Source: Thermoleophilaceae bacterium (lineage in GTDB: Bacteria; Actinomycetota; Thermoleophilia; Solirubrobacterales; Thermoleophilaceae). Taken from it: DNA of 42,874 bases. A program made the position numbers and the translations under genes. The DNA lies in the NCBI GenBank assembly GCA_014534235.1, contig JACVRW010000013.1, positions 1-42,874 on the forward strand, in the 5' to 3' direction. Positions 8,842 through 17,514 of the stretch are shown piece by piece (position 1 is the first letter of the stretch; the number at the start of each line of letters is the position of its first letter). Under the pieces are notes generated by a model, which was not told the origin of the DNA, ran no database searches, and worked only from the letters and a program-made list of their open reading frames with translations.

Positions 8842-9210
8842 CGCCGGCGCGAGGTGCGGGCGGGTACCCCGCCCACACCACGAGCTCGTGCGCCCGACCT
8901 GGACGGCGCGCCGCGACCAGCACCCCGAGCCCGCGGTTCGTGGGCCGGATGCGGTAGCTCACCCGCCTGCCGTACAGCGTTACGCGCCGGATCTCGGCGC
9001 CCGAGTCGAGCGTGTGGCCGAGCACCAGCCGGCGCTGCCGCACCCGGGCTCGAACGAAGGGTGCCGCCGGTATAGGGGCGGCCGAATATCGGGTCCGACT
9101 CCGCGTCGGTGTAGCGCTGCTGCTGACCGGGTCCGAGGCGGCCGTAGTTCCCCTCGGAACGCGAGACCCGTGACGATCTCCCTGCCGCCCGTCACGAGCT
9201 CCGCCTCCAT
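8834..9210 (-). pseudogene. Frameshifted C-terminal gene remnant
   Basis: Protein-like sequence runs through three frames in succession on the minus strand. It begins at an ATG at 9210 (MEAELVTGGREIVTGLAF), continues in a second frame from about 9150 (NYGRLGPGQQQRYTDAES then DPIFGRPYTGGT) and ends in a third (VRARVRQRRLVLGHTLDSG then RRVSYRIRPTNRGL) to a TGA at 8834. Frame three extends upstream as a meaningless open frame. The last piece looks like a small beta-rich C-terminal domain of an enzyme, perhaps a secreted hydrolase such as an M14 carboxypeptidase, but I cannot name it safely. It overlaps the end of the carboxylase gene by 8 bp, tail to tail. Confidence 0.55.
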
Positions 9211-9215
9211 CGGCG

Positions 9216-10016
9216 TTACGCCGATCCAGTGCCTCTCGTGTGTTGAGCGCGCGCGAGGTTCTCCGCGTGGAGGCGCCGCTGCGCCTTCGTGTCGCGCCCC
9301 GCCGGCAGCGCCGGGCGCTCCTCGCCCCGGTCCAGCGCGTCGAGGTAGTCGACGTCCTCGTCGAGCAGGCGGAGGGCGGTGTCGCGGTCGTGCGGCGACC
9401 CGTGGCCCGGCACGACCACCTCGGCGGCCTCGACCAGCGAGGCAAGCCGGGCCAGCGTGGCCCGGTACTCCGCCGGCGAGCCGCCCGCAGAGATCGTCGG
9501 AATCTCGACGTCCGAGAGGTAGTCGCCCGGCACCAGCACACCAAGCGAGCGGGCGAAGATCGCCGTCCCGTCCGGCGTGTGACCCTCCGCCGGATGGAGC
9601 TCGAGCTCCTCCTGACCGAGCTCGAGCCGGCCGGGCACTGGGAGGCCCTGGACCTGGCCGAGCGCGAGCGGCGACGGCCGCGAGACGTAGAGCTCCGCGT
9701 CGTGGTCGCGCAGCTCGCGCTGGGCGGCTCCGGGCTCGCGGTGCAGGCGCTCCACGGTCGGCTGTCCGAGGCCGAGCGCCAACCCCGGGAACGCAAGGCG
9801 CCCGAGCAGGTGGTCGAAGTCGGCGTGCGTCGCAAGAAGGCCGTCCGGCTCGAAGCCGGCGCCCGCGAGCAGGCCGGGCACGGCCTCGAGCTCGTCGGGG
9901 AAGTACGGCGAGTCGATCAGGAGCGCCTCGCCTGCGGCGCGCAGCGCGGTCGCGGTCGTCTGCCAGATCCGACTCGTCAGGACGAGCGCGTCGCGGTGGA
10001 CCGAGACGGCCCTCAA
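9216..10016 (-). CDS. MBL-fold metallo-hydrolase
   Basis: Metallo-beta-lactamase superfamily hydrolase of 266 residues. Metal-binding elements are visible: THADFDHLLGR (HxxxDH type) near residue 63, EGHTPDGTAIF near 145, GDYLSD, and PGHGSPHDR near 210. The substrate is unknown; the family includes thioesterases, glyoxalase II-like enzymes and lactonases. The start I give is a TTG whose TTGA overlaps the stop of the HAD gene upstream, consistent with translational coupling; there is no ATG nearby. No signal peptide is evident, so the protein should be cytoplasmic. Confidence 0.85.
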   Translation of the reverse strand: MRAVSVHRDALVLTSRIWQTTATALRAAGEALLIDSPYFPDELEAVPGLLAGAGFEPDGLLATHADFDHLLGRLAFPGLALGLGQPTVERLHREPGAAQRELRDHDAELYVSRPSPLALGQVQGLPVPGRLELGQEELELHPAEGHTPDGTAIFARSLGVLVPGDYLSDVEIPTISAGGSPAEYRATLARLASLVEAAEVVVPGHGSPHDRDTALRLLDEDVDYLDALDRGEERPALPAGRDTKAQRRLHAENLARAQHTRGTGSA

Positions 10017-10693
10017 GCGGCCTTCAGCAGCTTGCCGGCGTCGCGGAAGGTCTTCACCTCCGCGTCCGGCTTCTTGCCGCCATCGGCCTCATAGCCGTGG
10101 CGGTTGACCCAGATCACCGGGATCTTCTCCTTGAGGCAGGGCGCGACGTCGGTGGGGTAGCCCGACGCGATGTGCACCCAGTGCCTCCGCTTGCCTTCGA
10201 TCCGTCGGGCGCACTCCTTGAAGTGCGCGGGGTCGGGCTTGTAGCTGCGCACCTGCTGGGCCGTGACAACCAGGTCGAAGTCGGTGCGGAAGTGCCGCCG
10301 TGTGGCGCCGAGCAGCTTGTCGTCGACGTTCGAGAGGATGCCGAGCTCGTACTTCTTGGAGAAGCGCTCGAGCTGGGGGTTCGTCTCCCGGAACGGCTGC
10401 CACGCCGGCATGCTGTTCGGCAGGAAGCTGGCACGCGAGGGCTCGAGCTCCCAGCCGAGGTCCCTCGCCACGCGCACCGCCGTGCGCCGCAGCACCTCGG
10501 CGTAGAGCTCGTACGAACCGCGCTGTATCTCCCGCTGCACCTGGATGAAGCGCGGTACGAGAGCCTCGCGATCGACGGTGAACCCGTCGCGGTCGGCCTC
10601 CTTCTGGAACGCCTCGTAGACCCCGGTCTCCCAGTCGATCAAGGTCCCGTAACAGTCAAAAGTGACGAACTGGACGTCTTTCGGTAGAGCCAT
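10013..10693 (-). CDS. Haloacid dehalogenase-like hydrolase (type II HAD)
   Basis: 226 residues of HAD superfamily subfamily I. Motif I FDCYGTLIDWETG at residues 12-24 has the nucleophilic Asp in the DxYGTLxD form typical of L-2-haloacid dehalogenases; ILSNVDDKLLG is motif II (Ser/Asn) and SYKPDPAHF carries the motif III Lys. The last motif (VHIASGYPTDVAPC) has Ser/Gly/Tyr where phosphatases often have GDxxxxD, as in the dehalogenase branch. Dehalogenase activity on 2-haloacids is the family prediction, not shown here. It heads a two-gene minus-strand unit with the MBL hydrolase and is divergent from sucC, 57 bp away. Confidence 0.88.
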   Translation of the reverse strand: MALPKDVQFVTFDCYGTLIDWETGVYEAFQKEADRDGFTVDREALVPRFIQVQREIQRGSYELYAEVLRRTAVRVARDLGWELEPSRASFLPNSMPAWQPFRETNPQLERFSKKYELGILSNVDDKLLGATRRHFRTDFDLVVTAQQVRSYKPDPAHFKECARRIEGKRRHWVHIASGYPTDVAPCLKEKIPVIWVNRHGYEADGGKKPDAEVKTFRDAGKLLKAA

Positions 10694-10750
10694 GGGTGTT
10701 CGATAGGGTGCTCGCGGCCCGCGGCGGCGGCGGGATAGTACCTACCCCCG

Positions 10751-11890
10751 ATGGACCTCCTCGAATACCAGGGCAAGCAGCTGTTCCGCGCGCACGGGGT
10801 GCCCGTCCCCGACGGTGCGCACGCCGACTCCGTGGACGGCGCGGTGCAGGCGGCGGAGGCGCTCGGGTTCCCGGTGGTGATCAAGGCGCAGGTGCAGATC
10901 GGCGGGCGGGGCAAGGCCGGCGGCATCAAGTTGGCGAAGGATCGCGGGGAGGCAGCGCGGCACGCGGGGGCGATCCTCGGCATGGACATCCGCGGGTTCA
11001 CGGTCCACGAGCTCTACGTGGAGAAGGCGTCCAGCATCGCCGAGGAGTACTACGCCGCGATCGTGCTCGACCGCTCGGCGAAGAAGCCGATGGCGATGCT
11101 CTCGCGGATGGGCGGCATGGACGTGGAGGAGGTGGCCGAGCGCGACCCCGAGGCCATGCGGATGGTGCACGTCGACCCGCTGATCGGGTTTCAGGACTTC
11201 CACGGGCGCCGGCTCGCGTTCGAGGCCCCCATCGGCGGGGACCTGGTCCGCCCGGTGGGCGCGATGCTCGCCAAGCTCTACGAGGTGTTCGTACGCGAGG
11301 ACGCCACGCTCGTCGAGGTCAACCCGCTGCTCGTCACCGAGGGGCGCGACGTGGTCGCCCTCGACGCAAAGGTCACGATCGACGGAAACGCCCTGTGGCG
11401 CCACCCGGACCTGGCCGAGCTGCGCGACCTCTCGGCGGAGGACCCGCAGGAGCGCATGGCCAAGGAGCGCGGCCTCACGTACGTGAAGCTGGACGGCAAC
11501 ATCGGGATCCTCGGAAACGGCGCGGGCCTCGTGATGTCCACGCTCGACGTCGTAGCCCAGGCCGGGGGCAGGCCGGCCAACTTCCTCGACGCCGGCGGCG
11601 GCTCCAAGGCCGACGCGATCACGAGCGCGGTGGAGGTGATCCTCTCCGACGAGAAGGTGAGCGCCGTGCTCTTCAACATCTTCGGCGGGATCACCCGCTG
11701 CGACGAGGTGGCCCGTGGGCTGATCGAGGCGTTCCGGAAGGTCGAGCCTGACGTGCCGTTCGTGGTGCGCCTCGACGGCACGAACGACGAGGAGGGCCGC
11801 CGACTCTTGGCAGAGGCGGAGCTTCCGAACGTGCACACCGAGGCGACGATGCTCGCCGCGGCGGAGCGCGTGGTGGAGCTGGCCGGATGA
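10751..11890 (+). CDS. sucC: Succinyl-CoA synthetase beta subunit
   Basis: ADP-forming succinate-CoA ligase beta subunit of the TCA cycle, 379 residues, close to the family's usual 385-390. It starts [20 protein letters not shown], typical of SucC, and shows the ATP-grasp segments [52 protein letters not shown] and [16 protein letters not shown]. The stop overlaps the sucD start (ATGA), so the subunits should be made in equal amounts. The preceding 57 bp, shared with the divergent HAD gene, must hold the promoter; GATAGGG and TAGTACC are possible -10 elements but not convincing. Confidence 0.97.
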   Translation: MDLLEYQGKQLFRAHGVPVPDGAHADSVDGAVQAAEALGFPVVIKAQVQIGGRGKAGGIKLAKDRGEAARHAGAILGMDIRGFTVHELYVEKASSIAEEYYAAIVLDRSAKKPMAMLSRMGGMDVEEVAERDPEAMRMVHVDPLIGFQDFHGRRLAFEAPIGGDLVRPVGAMLAKLYEVFVREDATLVEVNPLLVTEGRDVVALDAKVTIDGNALWRHPDLAELRDLSAEDPQERMAKERGLTYVKLDGNIGILGNGAGLVMSTLDVVAQAGGRPANFLDAGGGSKADAITSAVEVILSDEKVSAVLFNIFGGITRCDEVARGLIEAFRKVEPDVPFVVRLDGTNDEEGRRLLAEAELPNVHTEATMLAAAERVVELAG

Positions 11891-12765
11891 GCGTCCTCGT
11901 CGACCACGACACCCGCCTAAGCGTCGCCGGCATAACCGGACGCGAGGGCACCTTCCACACGCTGCGCGACCGGGACTACGGGACGAACGTGGTGTCGGGG
12001 GTGACGCCCGGCAAGGGCGGTCACGACGTGGACGGCATACCGGTGTTCGACACCTTTCACGCCGCGGTCGCGGAGACCGGCGCCAACACGGCGATGATCT
12101 TCGTCCCCCCGCGCTTCGCCGCCGACTCGATACTCGAGGCCGAGGACGCCGGCATATCGCTGATCGTGGCGATAACGGAGGGGATCCCGGCCCACGACGA
12201 GCTGCGGGTCTACAACCACCTCCGCCGCGGCTCGTCGCGCCTGATCGGACCGAACTGCCCGGGGATCCTCTCGCCGGGCAAGGCCAACGTCGGGATCATC
12301 CCGGCCCAGTTCTTCAAGCAGGGAGGCGTGGGGCTCGTCTCCCGCTCCGGCACGCTCACCTACCAGATCGGGAACGAGCTGGCGCAGCGCGGCTTCGGCA
12401 ACTCATCGATCGTGGGCATCGGCGGCGACCCGGTCCCCGGTTCGAGCTTCATCGACATCATCGAGCTCTTCGAGGCCGACCTGGAGACGGAGCTCATCGT
12501 GATGTGCGGGGAGATCGGCGGCGACGACGAGGAGCGCGCGGCGGACTACATCGCGGCGCACGTCTCGAAGCCGGTTGTGGCCTACATCGCCGGGTTCACG
12601 GCCCCGCCGGGCAAGACGATGGGCCACGCCGGCGCGATCGTCTCCGGCTCGAGGGGCACCGCCGCCGCCAAGGCGGAGGCGCTCGAGGCGAGGGGCGTCC
12701 GGGTGGCCCGCAACCCGGCGCAGGTGGCGGACATTGCCGGGGAGATCCTAGGGGCGCGGGTCTAA
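11887..12765 (+). CDS. sucD: Succinyl-CoA synthetase alpha subunit
   Basis: Alpha subunit of succinate-CoA ligase, 292 residues, the normal length. The CoA-binding Rossmann half begins [20 protein letters not shown]; later [39 protein letters not shown] and [14 protein letters not shown] are diagnostic. The phosphorylated active-site histidine is in [10 protein letters not shown] (His247 counted from this start). It is translationally coupled to sucC by a 4-bp overlap. Together they convert succinyl-CoA to succinate with substrate-level phosphorylation. Confidence 0.97.
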   Translation: MSVLVDHDTRLSVAGITGREGTFHTLRDRDYGTNVVSGVTPGKGGHDVDGIPVFDTFHAAVAETGANTAMIFVPPRFAADSILEAEDAGISLIVAITEGIPAHDELRVYNHLRRGSSRLIGPNCPGILSPGKANVGIIPAQFFKQGGVGLVSRSGTLTYQIGNELAQRGFGNSSIVGIGGDPVPGSSFIDIIELFEADLETELIVMCGEIGGDDEERAADYIAAHVSKPVVAYIAGFTAPPGKTMGHAGAIVSGSRGTAAAKAEALEARGVRVARNPAQVADIAGEILGARV

Positions 12766-12880
12766 CCTCCCCCGCTGATCGGAGTTTGGCTCGCATACCA
12801 ACGCAAAGGCCGATCAGCGCCAGCTTCCGCGGCCTAGGACGCCACGGTGTCCCGGCCGCCCCGCTGCACGTCGACGGACA

Positions 12881-12973
12881 TCAGCGCAGGGTCGGCGAAC
12901 GCCGCCGCCCGCTCCACGTCCTTCGGGCCGTAGCCCTGATCAGGTTGTCGGGCTTGACGTCGCGGTGGAACGT
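12881..12973 (-). pseudogene. Relic with Ser/Thr protein kinase catalytic loop
   Basis: On the minus strand, bases 12970-12938 encode FHRDVKPDNLI, a perfect match to the HRDxKPxN catalytic loop of Hanks-type Ser/Thr kinases. The frame continues RATARRTWSG and stops at 12881. No Walker-like glycine loop, VAIK lysine or DFG motif is present on either side, and 60 bases upstream the sequence is already part of the aminotransferase start region. A neighbouring frame reads VERAAAFADPALMSVDV before a TAG. I interpret this as a decayed fragment of a kinase gene; chance resemblance is the alternative. Confidence 0.35.
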
Positions 12974-13033
12974 AGGCGCCGCAGCGCACGCCCGTAAGTA
13001 TGCGCGGCCACCTGCCCGGTATCGTGGCGGCTC

Positions 13034-14161
13034 GTGTCCGAGCTGACCAACATCTCGCTCGCGCGCGGCGCTCCTTCGATCGACATCGTGGCCGTGGACG
13101 AGCTGCGCGCAGCGGCCGATCGCGCCTTCGAGCGCGACCCGAGCGGGACGTTCTCGTACGGCACGTCGGCCGGGTATCCCCGCCTGCTCGAGTGGATCGC
13201 CGCCAAACACGGGGTCGAGCCCGACCGGACCATCGCCACCAACGGCTCGATGCAGGCCGACGCGTTCCTGTTCGAGGCGCTCGTGGAGCCCGGCGACCTG
13301 GTGGTGGTGGAGGCCCCGACCTATGACCGCACGCTGCTGGGGCTGCGCCGGCTGGGCGCCGAGATCCTGGCGATCCCGCTCGAGGCCGACGGCATCGACG
13401 TCGAGGAGCTCGCCCGGGCGCTCGAGGCCGGTGCGCGACCCAAGCTGGCCCACATCATCCCCAACTTCCAGAACCCCGCCGGCTGCACCCTCTCCGGGGA
13501 GAAGCGCGAGCGCCTGCTCGACCTGGCGCGCGAGTTCGGCTTCACGGTCTTCGAGGACGACCCGTACGTCGAGCTCCGCTTCGAAGGCCCCCACCACCCG
13601 ACGATGCTGTCGCTCGACGGCGGTGAGGGCGTCGTGTATGCCTCGTCGTTCTCGAAGACGGTCAGTCCCGGCATCCGGGTCGGCTACCTCGTGGGATCGG
13701 CGGACCTGATCGCGCGGATTCGAGCGATCGCTACCGGCACGTACATCTCGCCGAGCATGGTGTCCCAGTCGATCGTCGCGGAGTTCTGCCACTCCGGCGC
13801 GATCGAGCGCTCGATCGCAACCGTGAAGAGGGCTCTGCGGGAGCGCCGCGACGCCACCTGCGCCGCGCTCGAGCGCCACCTCCCCGAGGCCCGCTTCGTG
13901 CCGCCGCAGGGCGGCTATTTCCTTTGGGTCGACCTGCCGGAGGGCAGCGACGTGGAGCAGGTCGAGGCCGCCGCTCGCGAGCGGTCGGTCACCTTCGTGA
14001 AGGGCACGGACTTCCTGCTCGACGGCGGGGACAGCTCGCTGCGGCTGGCCTACTCCGCCGTACCCCCCGACCAGATCGAGGAGGGCGTCGCGCGGATCGC
14101 GGACGCCTACCGGGAGCTGGCCGGGGCGCGCGCCGTCGCCGAGCCCGGTCGGCGTGCGTGA
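13034..14161 (+). CDS. PLP-dependent aminotransferase (fold type I, LysN/MocR-like catalytic domain)
   Basis: 375 residues of the class I/II aminotransferase family. Visible elements: GTFSYGTSAGYPRLLEWIA, the glycine-rich/phosphate region ATNGSMQADAFLFEALVEPG, PNFQNPAGCTLSGEKR, FEDDPYVELRF, the PLP-lysine segment SSFSKTVSPGIRVGYLVG, and the carboxylate-binding region GGYFLWVDLP and SSLRLAYSA. The domain matches 2-aminoadipate/aromatic aminotransferases (LysN-like) without a GntR DNA-binding domain. It transfers an amino group between an amino acid and a 2-oxo acid; substrate is not resolved. The GTG start has only a weak upstream site. Its TGA overlaps the GTG of the next gene (GTGA). Confidence 0.9.
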   Translation: MSELTNISLARGAPSIDIVAVDELRAAADRAFERDPSGTFSYGTSAGYPRLLEWIAAKHGVEPDRTIATNGSMQADAFLFEALVEPGDLVVVEAPTYDRTLLGLRRLGAEILAIPLEADGIDVEELARALEAGARPKLAHIIPNFQNPAGCTLSGEKRERLLDLAREFGFTVFEDDPYVELRFEGPHHPTMLSLDGGEGVVYASSFSKTVSPGIRVGYLVGSADLIARIRAIATGTYISPSMVSQSIVAEFCHSGAIERSIATVKRALRERRDATCAALERHLPEARFVPPQGGYFLWVDLPEGSDVEQVEAAARERSVTFVKGTDFLLDGGDSSLRLAYSAVPPDQIEEGVARIADAYRELAGARAVAEPGRRA

Positions 14162-14889
14162 TCCAGCTCCAGCGTCCGCGCGACATCACCGCGCTGTTCG
14201 GCGACTCCCTGCGCGTCTTCTTCCGGCACGCGTTCGTCTTCATCGCGCTGTCCGCGGCCGTCATCGTGCCGGTGGACCTCGTCGTTCTCGGGATCGGGCT
14301 CGAGCAGTTCACCGCCGACTACGATGAAACGCCGTCGATCGCCGAGGCTGCGGTGCCGACCGCGGTCGGCTTCCTGGTCGTCGTACCGCTGATCACGGCG
14401 ATCTGCATCCACACGCTCCGGGCGGTGGCGGAGGGTGGACGCGCGAGCGCCGGCCAGTCGTTCGTCGCCGGCTTCGAGGCGTTCACGCCGCTCTTCTTTG
14501 CGGTCCTGCTCGCGGCGGTCGGGATCGCCCTCGGCCTGGTGGCCCTGATCGTCCCCGGCATGTACCTCGCGGTGCGGTGGTTCTTCGTGCCCCAGGCCGT
14601 GGTGCTGGAGGGCGCCCGGGGCCCGGATGCGCTGGCGCGCTCGAGCGCTGTCGTTCAGGGGTTCTGGTGGCGCACGTTCGGGCTCGTGATCGTGGTCAAC
14701 CTGGCCGCGGCGGTGCCGGGGGTCGTGCTGTCGGCGCCCTTCTCGGCGCTCGCCTCTGCGACCGACCGGGCGGTCTGGTCGATGGTCGGCACGATCTGCG
14801 CGGAGAGCGTCACGACACCGTTCCTCGCGCTGTTCGCGACGCTGCTCTACTACGATCTGCGCGCGCGGCGAGCGGGGGCGCCGGCGTGA
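14158..14889 (+). CDS. Integral membrane protein of unknown function
   Basis: 243 residues with about five or six hydrophobic segments: residues 21-45 (FVFIALSAAVIVPVDLVVLG), 60-85, 105-140 (FFAVLLAAVGIALGLVALIV), 175-200 and 215-235. The architecture (GDSLRVFFRHAFVF..., then ALARSSAVVQGFWWRTFGLV, then TTPFLALFATLLYYDLRAR) resembles the glycerophosphodiesterase membrane-domain/YciC-like group found in many actinobacteria. No catalytic residues are evident. The GTG start overlaps the aminotransferase stop by 4 bp, so the two are coupled, but their functional link is unknown. Confidence 0.78.
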   Translation: MIQLQRPRDITALFGDSLRVFFRHAFVFIALSAAVIVPVDLVVLGIGLEQFTADYDETPSIAEAAVPTAVGFLVVVPLITAICIHTLRAVAEGGRASAGQSFVAGFEAFTPLFFAVLLAAVGIALGLVALIVPGMYLAVRWFFVPQAVVLEGARGPDALARSSAVVQGFWWRTFGLVIVVNLAAAVPGVVLSAPFSALASATDRAVWSMVGTICAESVTTPFLALFATLLYYDLRARRAGAPA

Positions 14890-14923
14890 CGTAGGGCGCG
14901 GCGGGTGGCGGCGCCGGCGTAAC

Positions 14924-15646
14924 TCAGCGTCCGTAGCGCTCGCGGCCGAGGACGAGCTGCTCGGGAAGCGCCGTGCGAGGCGCCGGCGAGGGGTCCGCCA
15001 CGACCGACACGGTTTCCGCCACGCTGCGGGTGAGCGAGTGGCGCCTTCCGTCGGCCTCGACCACCACCTCGTCGTCGCCGGAGAGCGCCAGCGTGCCCTC
15101 GAGCCCCGGGTGCAGCCCGGCGTCCTTCAGGTAGTGGAGCAGGTCCTCGGCCTCGTTCTCGAAGCGGAGCACACGCACGGTCGCGCCGCGCTCGACGTCG
15201 GCCAGCGGAACGCCCTCCTCGCGCTCCCCCTCGAAGATCGGGTGCCCGTGAGGGCAGGTGTTCGAGTCGCCGATCGCACGCAGCATGCGCTCCTCGACCA
15301 CCGGGGACATCCAGTGCTCGAGACGCTCGGCCTCCTCGTGCACCTGGTCCCACGGAATGTCGAACACGTCCGTCAGGAAGCGCTCGATCAGCCGGTGGCG
15401 GCGCACGATCTGGGCGGCGTGCTCGCGGCCGGTCTCCGTGAACGCCAGCGTCTTGTCCTCCTCGCGGGTGACGTAGCCGTCGCTCTCCAGGCGACCGATC
15501 ATCTCGTGCACGGTGGGGGCGGAGACCTGCATCGCCCGGGCGACGTTTGCGCCGGTCAGCGGGAGCCGGGCCTCCTGCAGCCAGTAGATGGTCTGGAGGT
15601 ACTCCTCCTCGGCGACGGTCGCCTGCTCCTGCGACATGGACGGCAT
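14924..15646 (-). CDS. DtxR/MntR-family metal-dependent transcriptional regulator
   Basis: 240 residues in three parts: an N-terminal winged helix (residues 1-70; EEYLQTIYWLQEARLPLTG, SAPTVHEMIGRLESDGYV), a dimerisation/metal domain (about 70-145; RRHRLIERFLTDVFDIPWD, HEEAERLEHWMS, GDSNTCPHGHPI) and a C-terminal FeoA/SH3-like domain (about 150-225; GATVRVLRFENEAEDLLHYL). The Glu/His and Cys residues expected for Fe2+/Mn2+ binding are present. It should repress metal-uptake or oxidative stress genes when metal is bound. Starts at 15646 and 15637 (MSQEQ) are both possible. It is divergent from the SDR gene, 24 bp away, whose promoter it could overlap. Confidence 0.92.
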   Translation of the reverse strand: MPSMSQEQATVAEEEYLQTIYWLQEARLPLTGANVARAMQVSAPTVHEMIGRLESDGYVTREEDKTLAFTETGREHAAQIVRRHRLIERFLTDVFDIPWDQVHEEAERLEHWMSPVVEERMLRAIGDSNTCPHGHPIFEGEREEGVPLADVERGATVRVLRFENEAEDLLHYLKDAGLHPGLEGTLALSGDDEVVVEADGRRHSLTRSVAETVSVVADPSPAPRTALPEQLVLGRERYGR

Positions 15647-15670
15647 CCTACCCGGGTCTACGATCCCCGC

Positions 15671-16456
15671 ATGGAGCTCCGCGCCGGGATCCGGGTGCTG
15701 GTCACGGGCGCCTCGCGTGGCATCGGCGAGGCGATCGCGCGCGCCTTCGCCGCGCGCGGGTGCACGCTCGGCCTGGTCGCGCGCGCGGTCGAGCCGCTCG
15801 AGCTACTGGCCGCCTCGCTTCCCGGCCACGGGCACGTCGCGCTCCCGGGCGACGTGTCCGAGGCGCCGTCGATCGCACGCGCGGTGCGGGAGTTCGGCCG
15901 GGTGGACGTGCTGGTCGTCAACGCCGGCATCACCCACTACATGCCGTTCGCCGAGCTTCCGCTGGAGAAGGCCGAGCAGATGGTCCGGGTGAACTGGCTC
16001 GGCACCCTTTACACGGTCAAGGCCGCGCTCCCCGCGATGCTCGAGCTGCGGCGCGGGCACATCGTCGTGGTCTCCTCCGGCGGCGGGGTGCGGGGCTTTC
16101 CGTGGGCCGCCGTGTACAACGGGACGAAGGCCGCGCAGCGCGCGTTCGCGGAGGCCCTGCGACACGAGCTGCACGGCACCGGCGTGTCGGTGACGACCGT
16201 CTACCCCGGCGAGGTCGCGACCTCGCTGCACGACCACGAGCTCGACCACATGCCGGACTGGTACCACCTCGACCGGCGCTCGCCGGCGGGTCCGCTCGGC
16301 GAGAAGGTGGTGGAGGCCGTCGAGCACGACCGGCGTGAGGTCTTCTATCCCCCGATCGTCCGACTGCTTCGGGTCGTGAACGGGGTCGCGCCACGAGCCG
16401 CCGACGTCATCCTCCGGCGGATGCTCGGGGAGAGCGCCGCGCCGAGGCGCGACTGA
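15671..16456 (+). CDS. Short-chain dehydrogenase/reductase
   Basis: 261-residue classical SDR. The NAD(P)-binding motif VLVTGASRGIGEAIARAF is at residues 9-26, the NAG motif VLVVNAGITHYMPF near 77, the catalytic Ser in VVSSGGG near 135, and the catalytic YNGTK (YxxxK) near 150. Asp or Arg selection for NAD versus NADP is not clear. The C-terminal half (HELDHMPDWYHLDRRSPAG, YPPIVRLLRVVNGVAPRAAD) is like SDRs acting on lipids or other hydrophobic alcohols. I start at the ATG at 15671; the frame remains open far upstream, but that part is antisense to the DtxR gene. The 3' end overlaps the convergent aminotransferase gene by 50 bp. Confidence 0.92.
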   Translation: MELRAGIRVLVTGASRGIGEAIARAFAARGCTLGLVARAVEPLELLAASLPGHGHVALPGDVSEAPSIARAVREFGRVDVLVVNAGITHYMPFAELPLEKAEQMVRVNWLGTLYTVKAALPAMLELRRGHIVVVSSGGGVRGFPWAAVYNGTKAAQRAFAEALRHELHGTGVSVTTVYPGEVATSLHDHELDHMPDWYHLDRRSPAGPLGEKVVEAVEHDRREVFYPPIVRLLRVVNGVAPRAADVILRRMLGESAAPRRD

Positions 16457-17495
16457 GGCCCAGTAGGTCCAGCACGCGTTCAACGTCCTCCTCGGTGTTG
16501 TAGACGTGCCAGGACGTGCGCAGCCGCCCGGCGCGGGCGGCGGCCATCACCGCGCTGCGCCGGAGGCGCTCCTCGGCGCCCGGCACGTCCGCCGAGACAA
16601 TCGCCGAGTCGCCCGGCTCGAGCCCCAGGCCGGCGCGGAACAGGTTGGCGAGCCGCAGGTCGTGCTCGTGGACCGCGTCCACGCCGATCTGGAGCACAAC
16701 CTCGATTGCCGGCGCAGTGCCGACCCACGAGAACCAGGCGGGGCTCGCGTCGAGGCGGCGGGCGGTGCTCGCAAGCCGAAGCGGCGGGCCGTAGTACGAG
16801 GAGTGCGGATCATCACCGGCGTACCAGCCGGCGGCGTGCGGGGTTAGACGCTCGAGTAGGCCGGGGCGGACGCCCATGAACGCCGTCCCGCGGGGGGACA
16901 TGAGCCACTTGTAGGCGGCGCTGATGAAGACGTCGAAGCCGCGCCCGTCGAACGGCAGCCAGCCGCAGGCGTGCGTCGCGTCGACCACCGTGAGCGCCCC
17001 GTGGTGCGCCGCCGCCGCGGCCACGGCGTCGAGGTCGGCGAGCTCGCCGGTGGAGGACTGCACGGCGCTGAACGCGACGACATCCGTGCAGGCGTCGATC
17101 GCCTGCGCGAGGCGAGCCACCGGCACGCACCTCACCTCGACGCTCCGCCCCTGCGCCAGGAAGGGCCACAGAAGCGAGGTGAACTCCACATCGGTCGAGA
17201 CCACCCGCGCCCCGTCCGGGATCGAGGCGGCGATGAGGCCCACGAGGGTCGACACGCTGCCGCCCACGGCGATCCACTCGACGGGCACCCCGCACAGCCG
17301 AGCGAAGTGCGCTCGCGCCGCCTCGGTGGCGTCGCCCCAGTGCTCCCAGCTCGTGCGGCCGGCGCGCCAGTCGCCGAGCGCCGCCTGGAGGGCGTCCCAC
17401 GCCGGTCGGGGCGGCAGGCCGTAGCTCGCCGTGTTCAGGTAGATGCCCTCCGGCTGCCAGAGCGAGCGTGCCTCCTCGATGGCGATCGGCATCAC
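16407..17495 (-). CDS. Class V aminotransferase (cysteine desulfurase/isopenicillin epimerase-like)
   Basis: 362 residues of PLP-dependent fold type I, class V. The N-terminus IYLNTASYGLPPRPAWDALQ is typical of the family. VVDATHACGWLPFDG contains the PLP-pyridine Asp, and SAAYKWLMSPRGTAFMGV the Schiff-base Lys (about residue 195). A cysteine desulfurase would have a mobile-loop active cysteine; none is obvious, so an epimerase, lyase or aminotransferase role is more likely. The start is GTG 17495 or the ATG directly after it. It is divergent from the DNA ligase gene 19 bp away and tail-to-tail with the SDR, overlapping by 50 bp. Confidence 0.88.
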   Translation of the reverse strand: MMPIAIEEARSLWQPEGIYLNTASYGLPPRPAWDALQAALGDWRAGRTSWEHWGDATEAARAHFARLCGVPVEWIAVGGSVSTLVGLIAASIPDGARVVSTDVEFTSLLWPFLAQGRSVEVRCVPVARLAQAIDACTDVVAFSAVQSSTGELADLDAVAAAAAHHGALTVVDATHACGWLPFDGRGFDVFISAAYKWLMSPRGTAFMGVRPGLLERLTPHAAGWYAGDDPHSSYYGPPLRLASTARRLDASPAWFSWVGTAPAIEVVLQIGVDAVHEHDLRLANLFRAGLGLEPGDSAIVSADVPGAEERLRRSAVMAAARAGRLRTSWHVYNTEEDVERVLDLLGLSRASARRSPRASAGG

Positions 17496-17514
17496 CGACT
17501 AACGTGCCCTTCTC

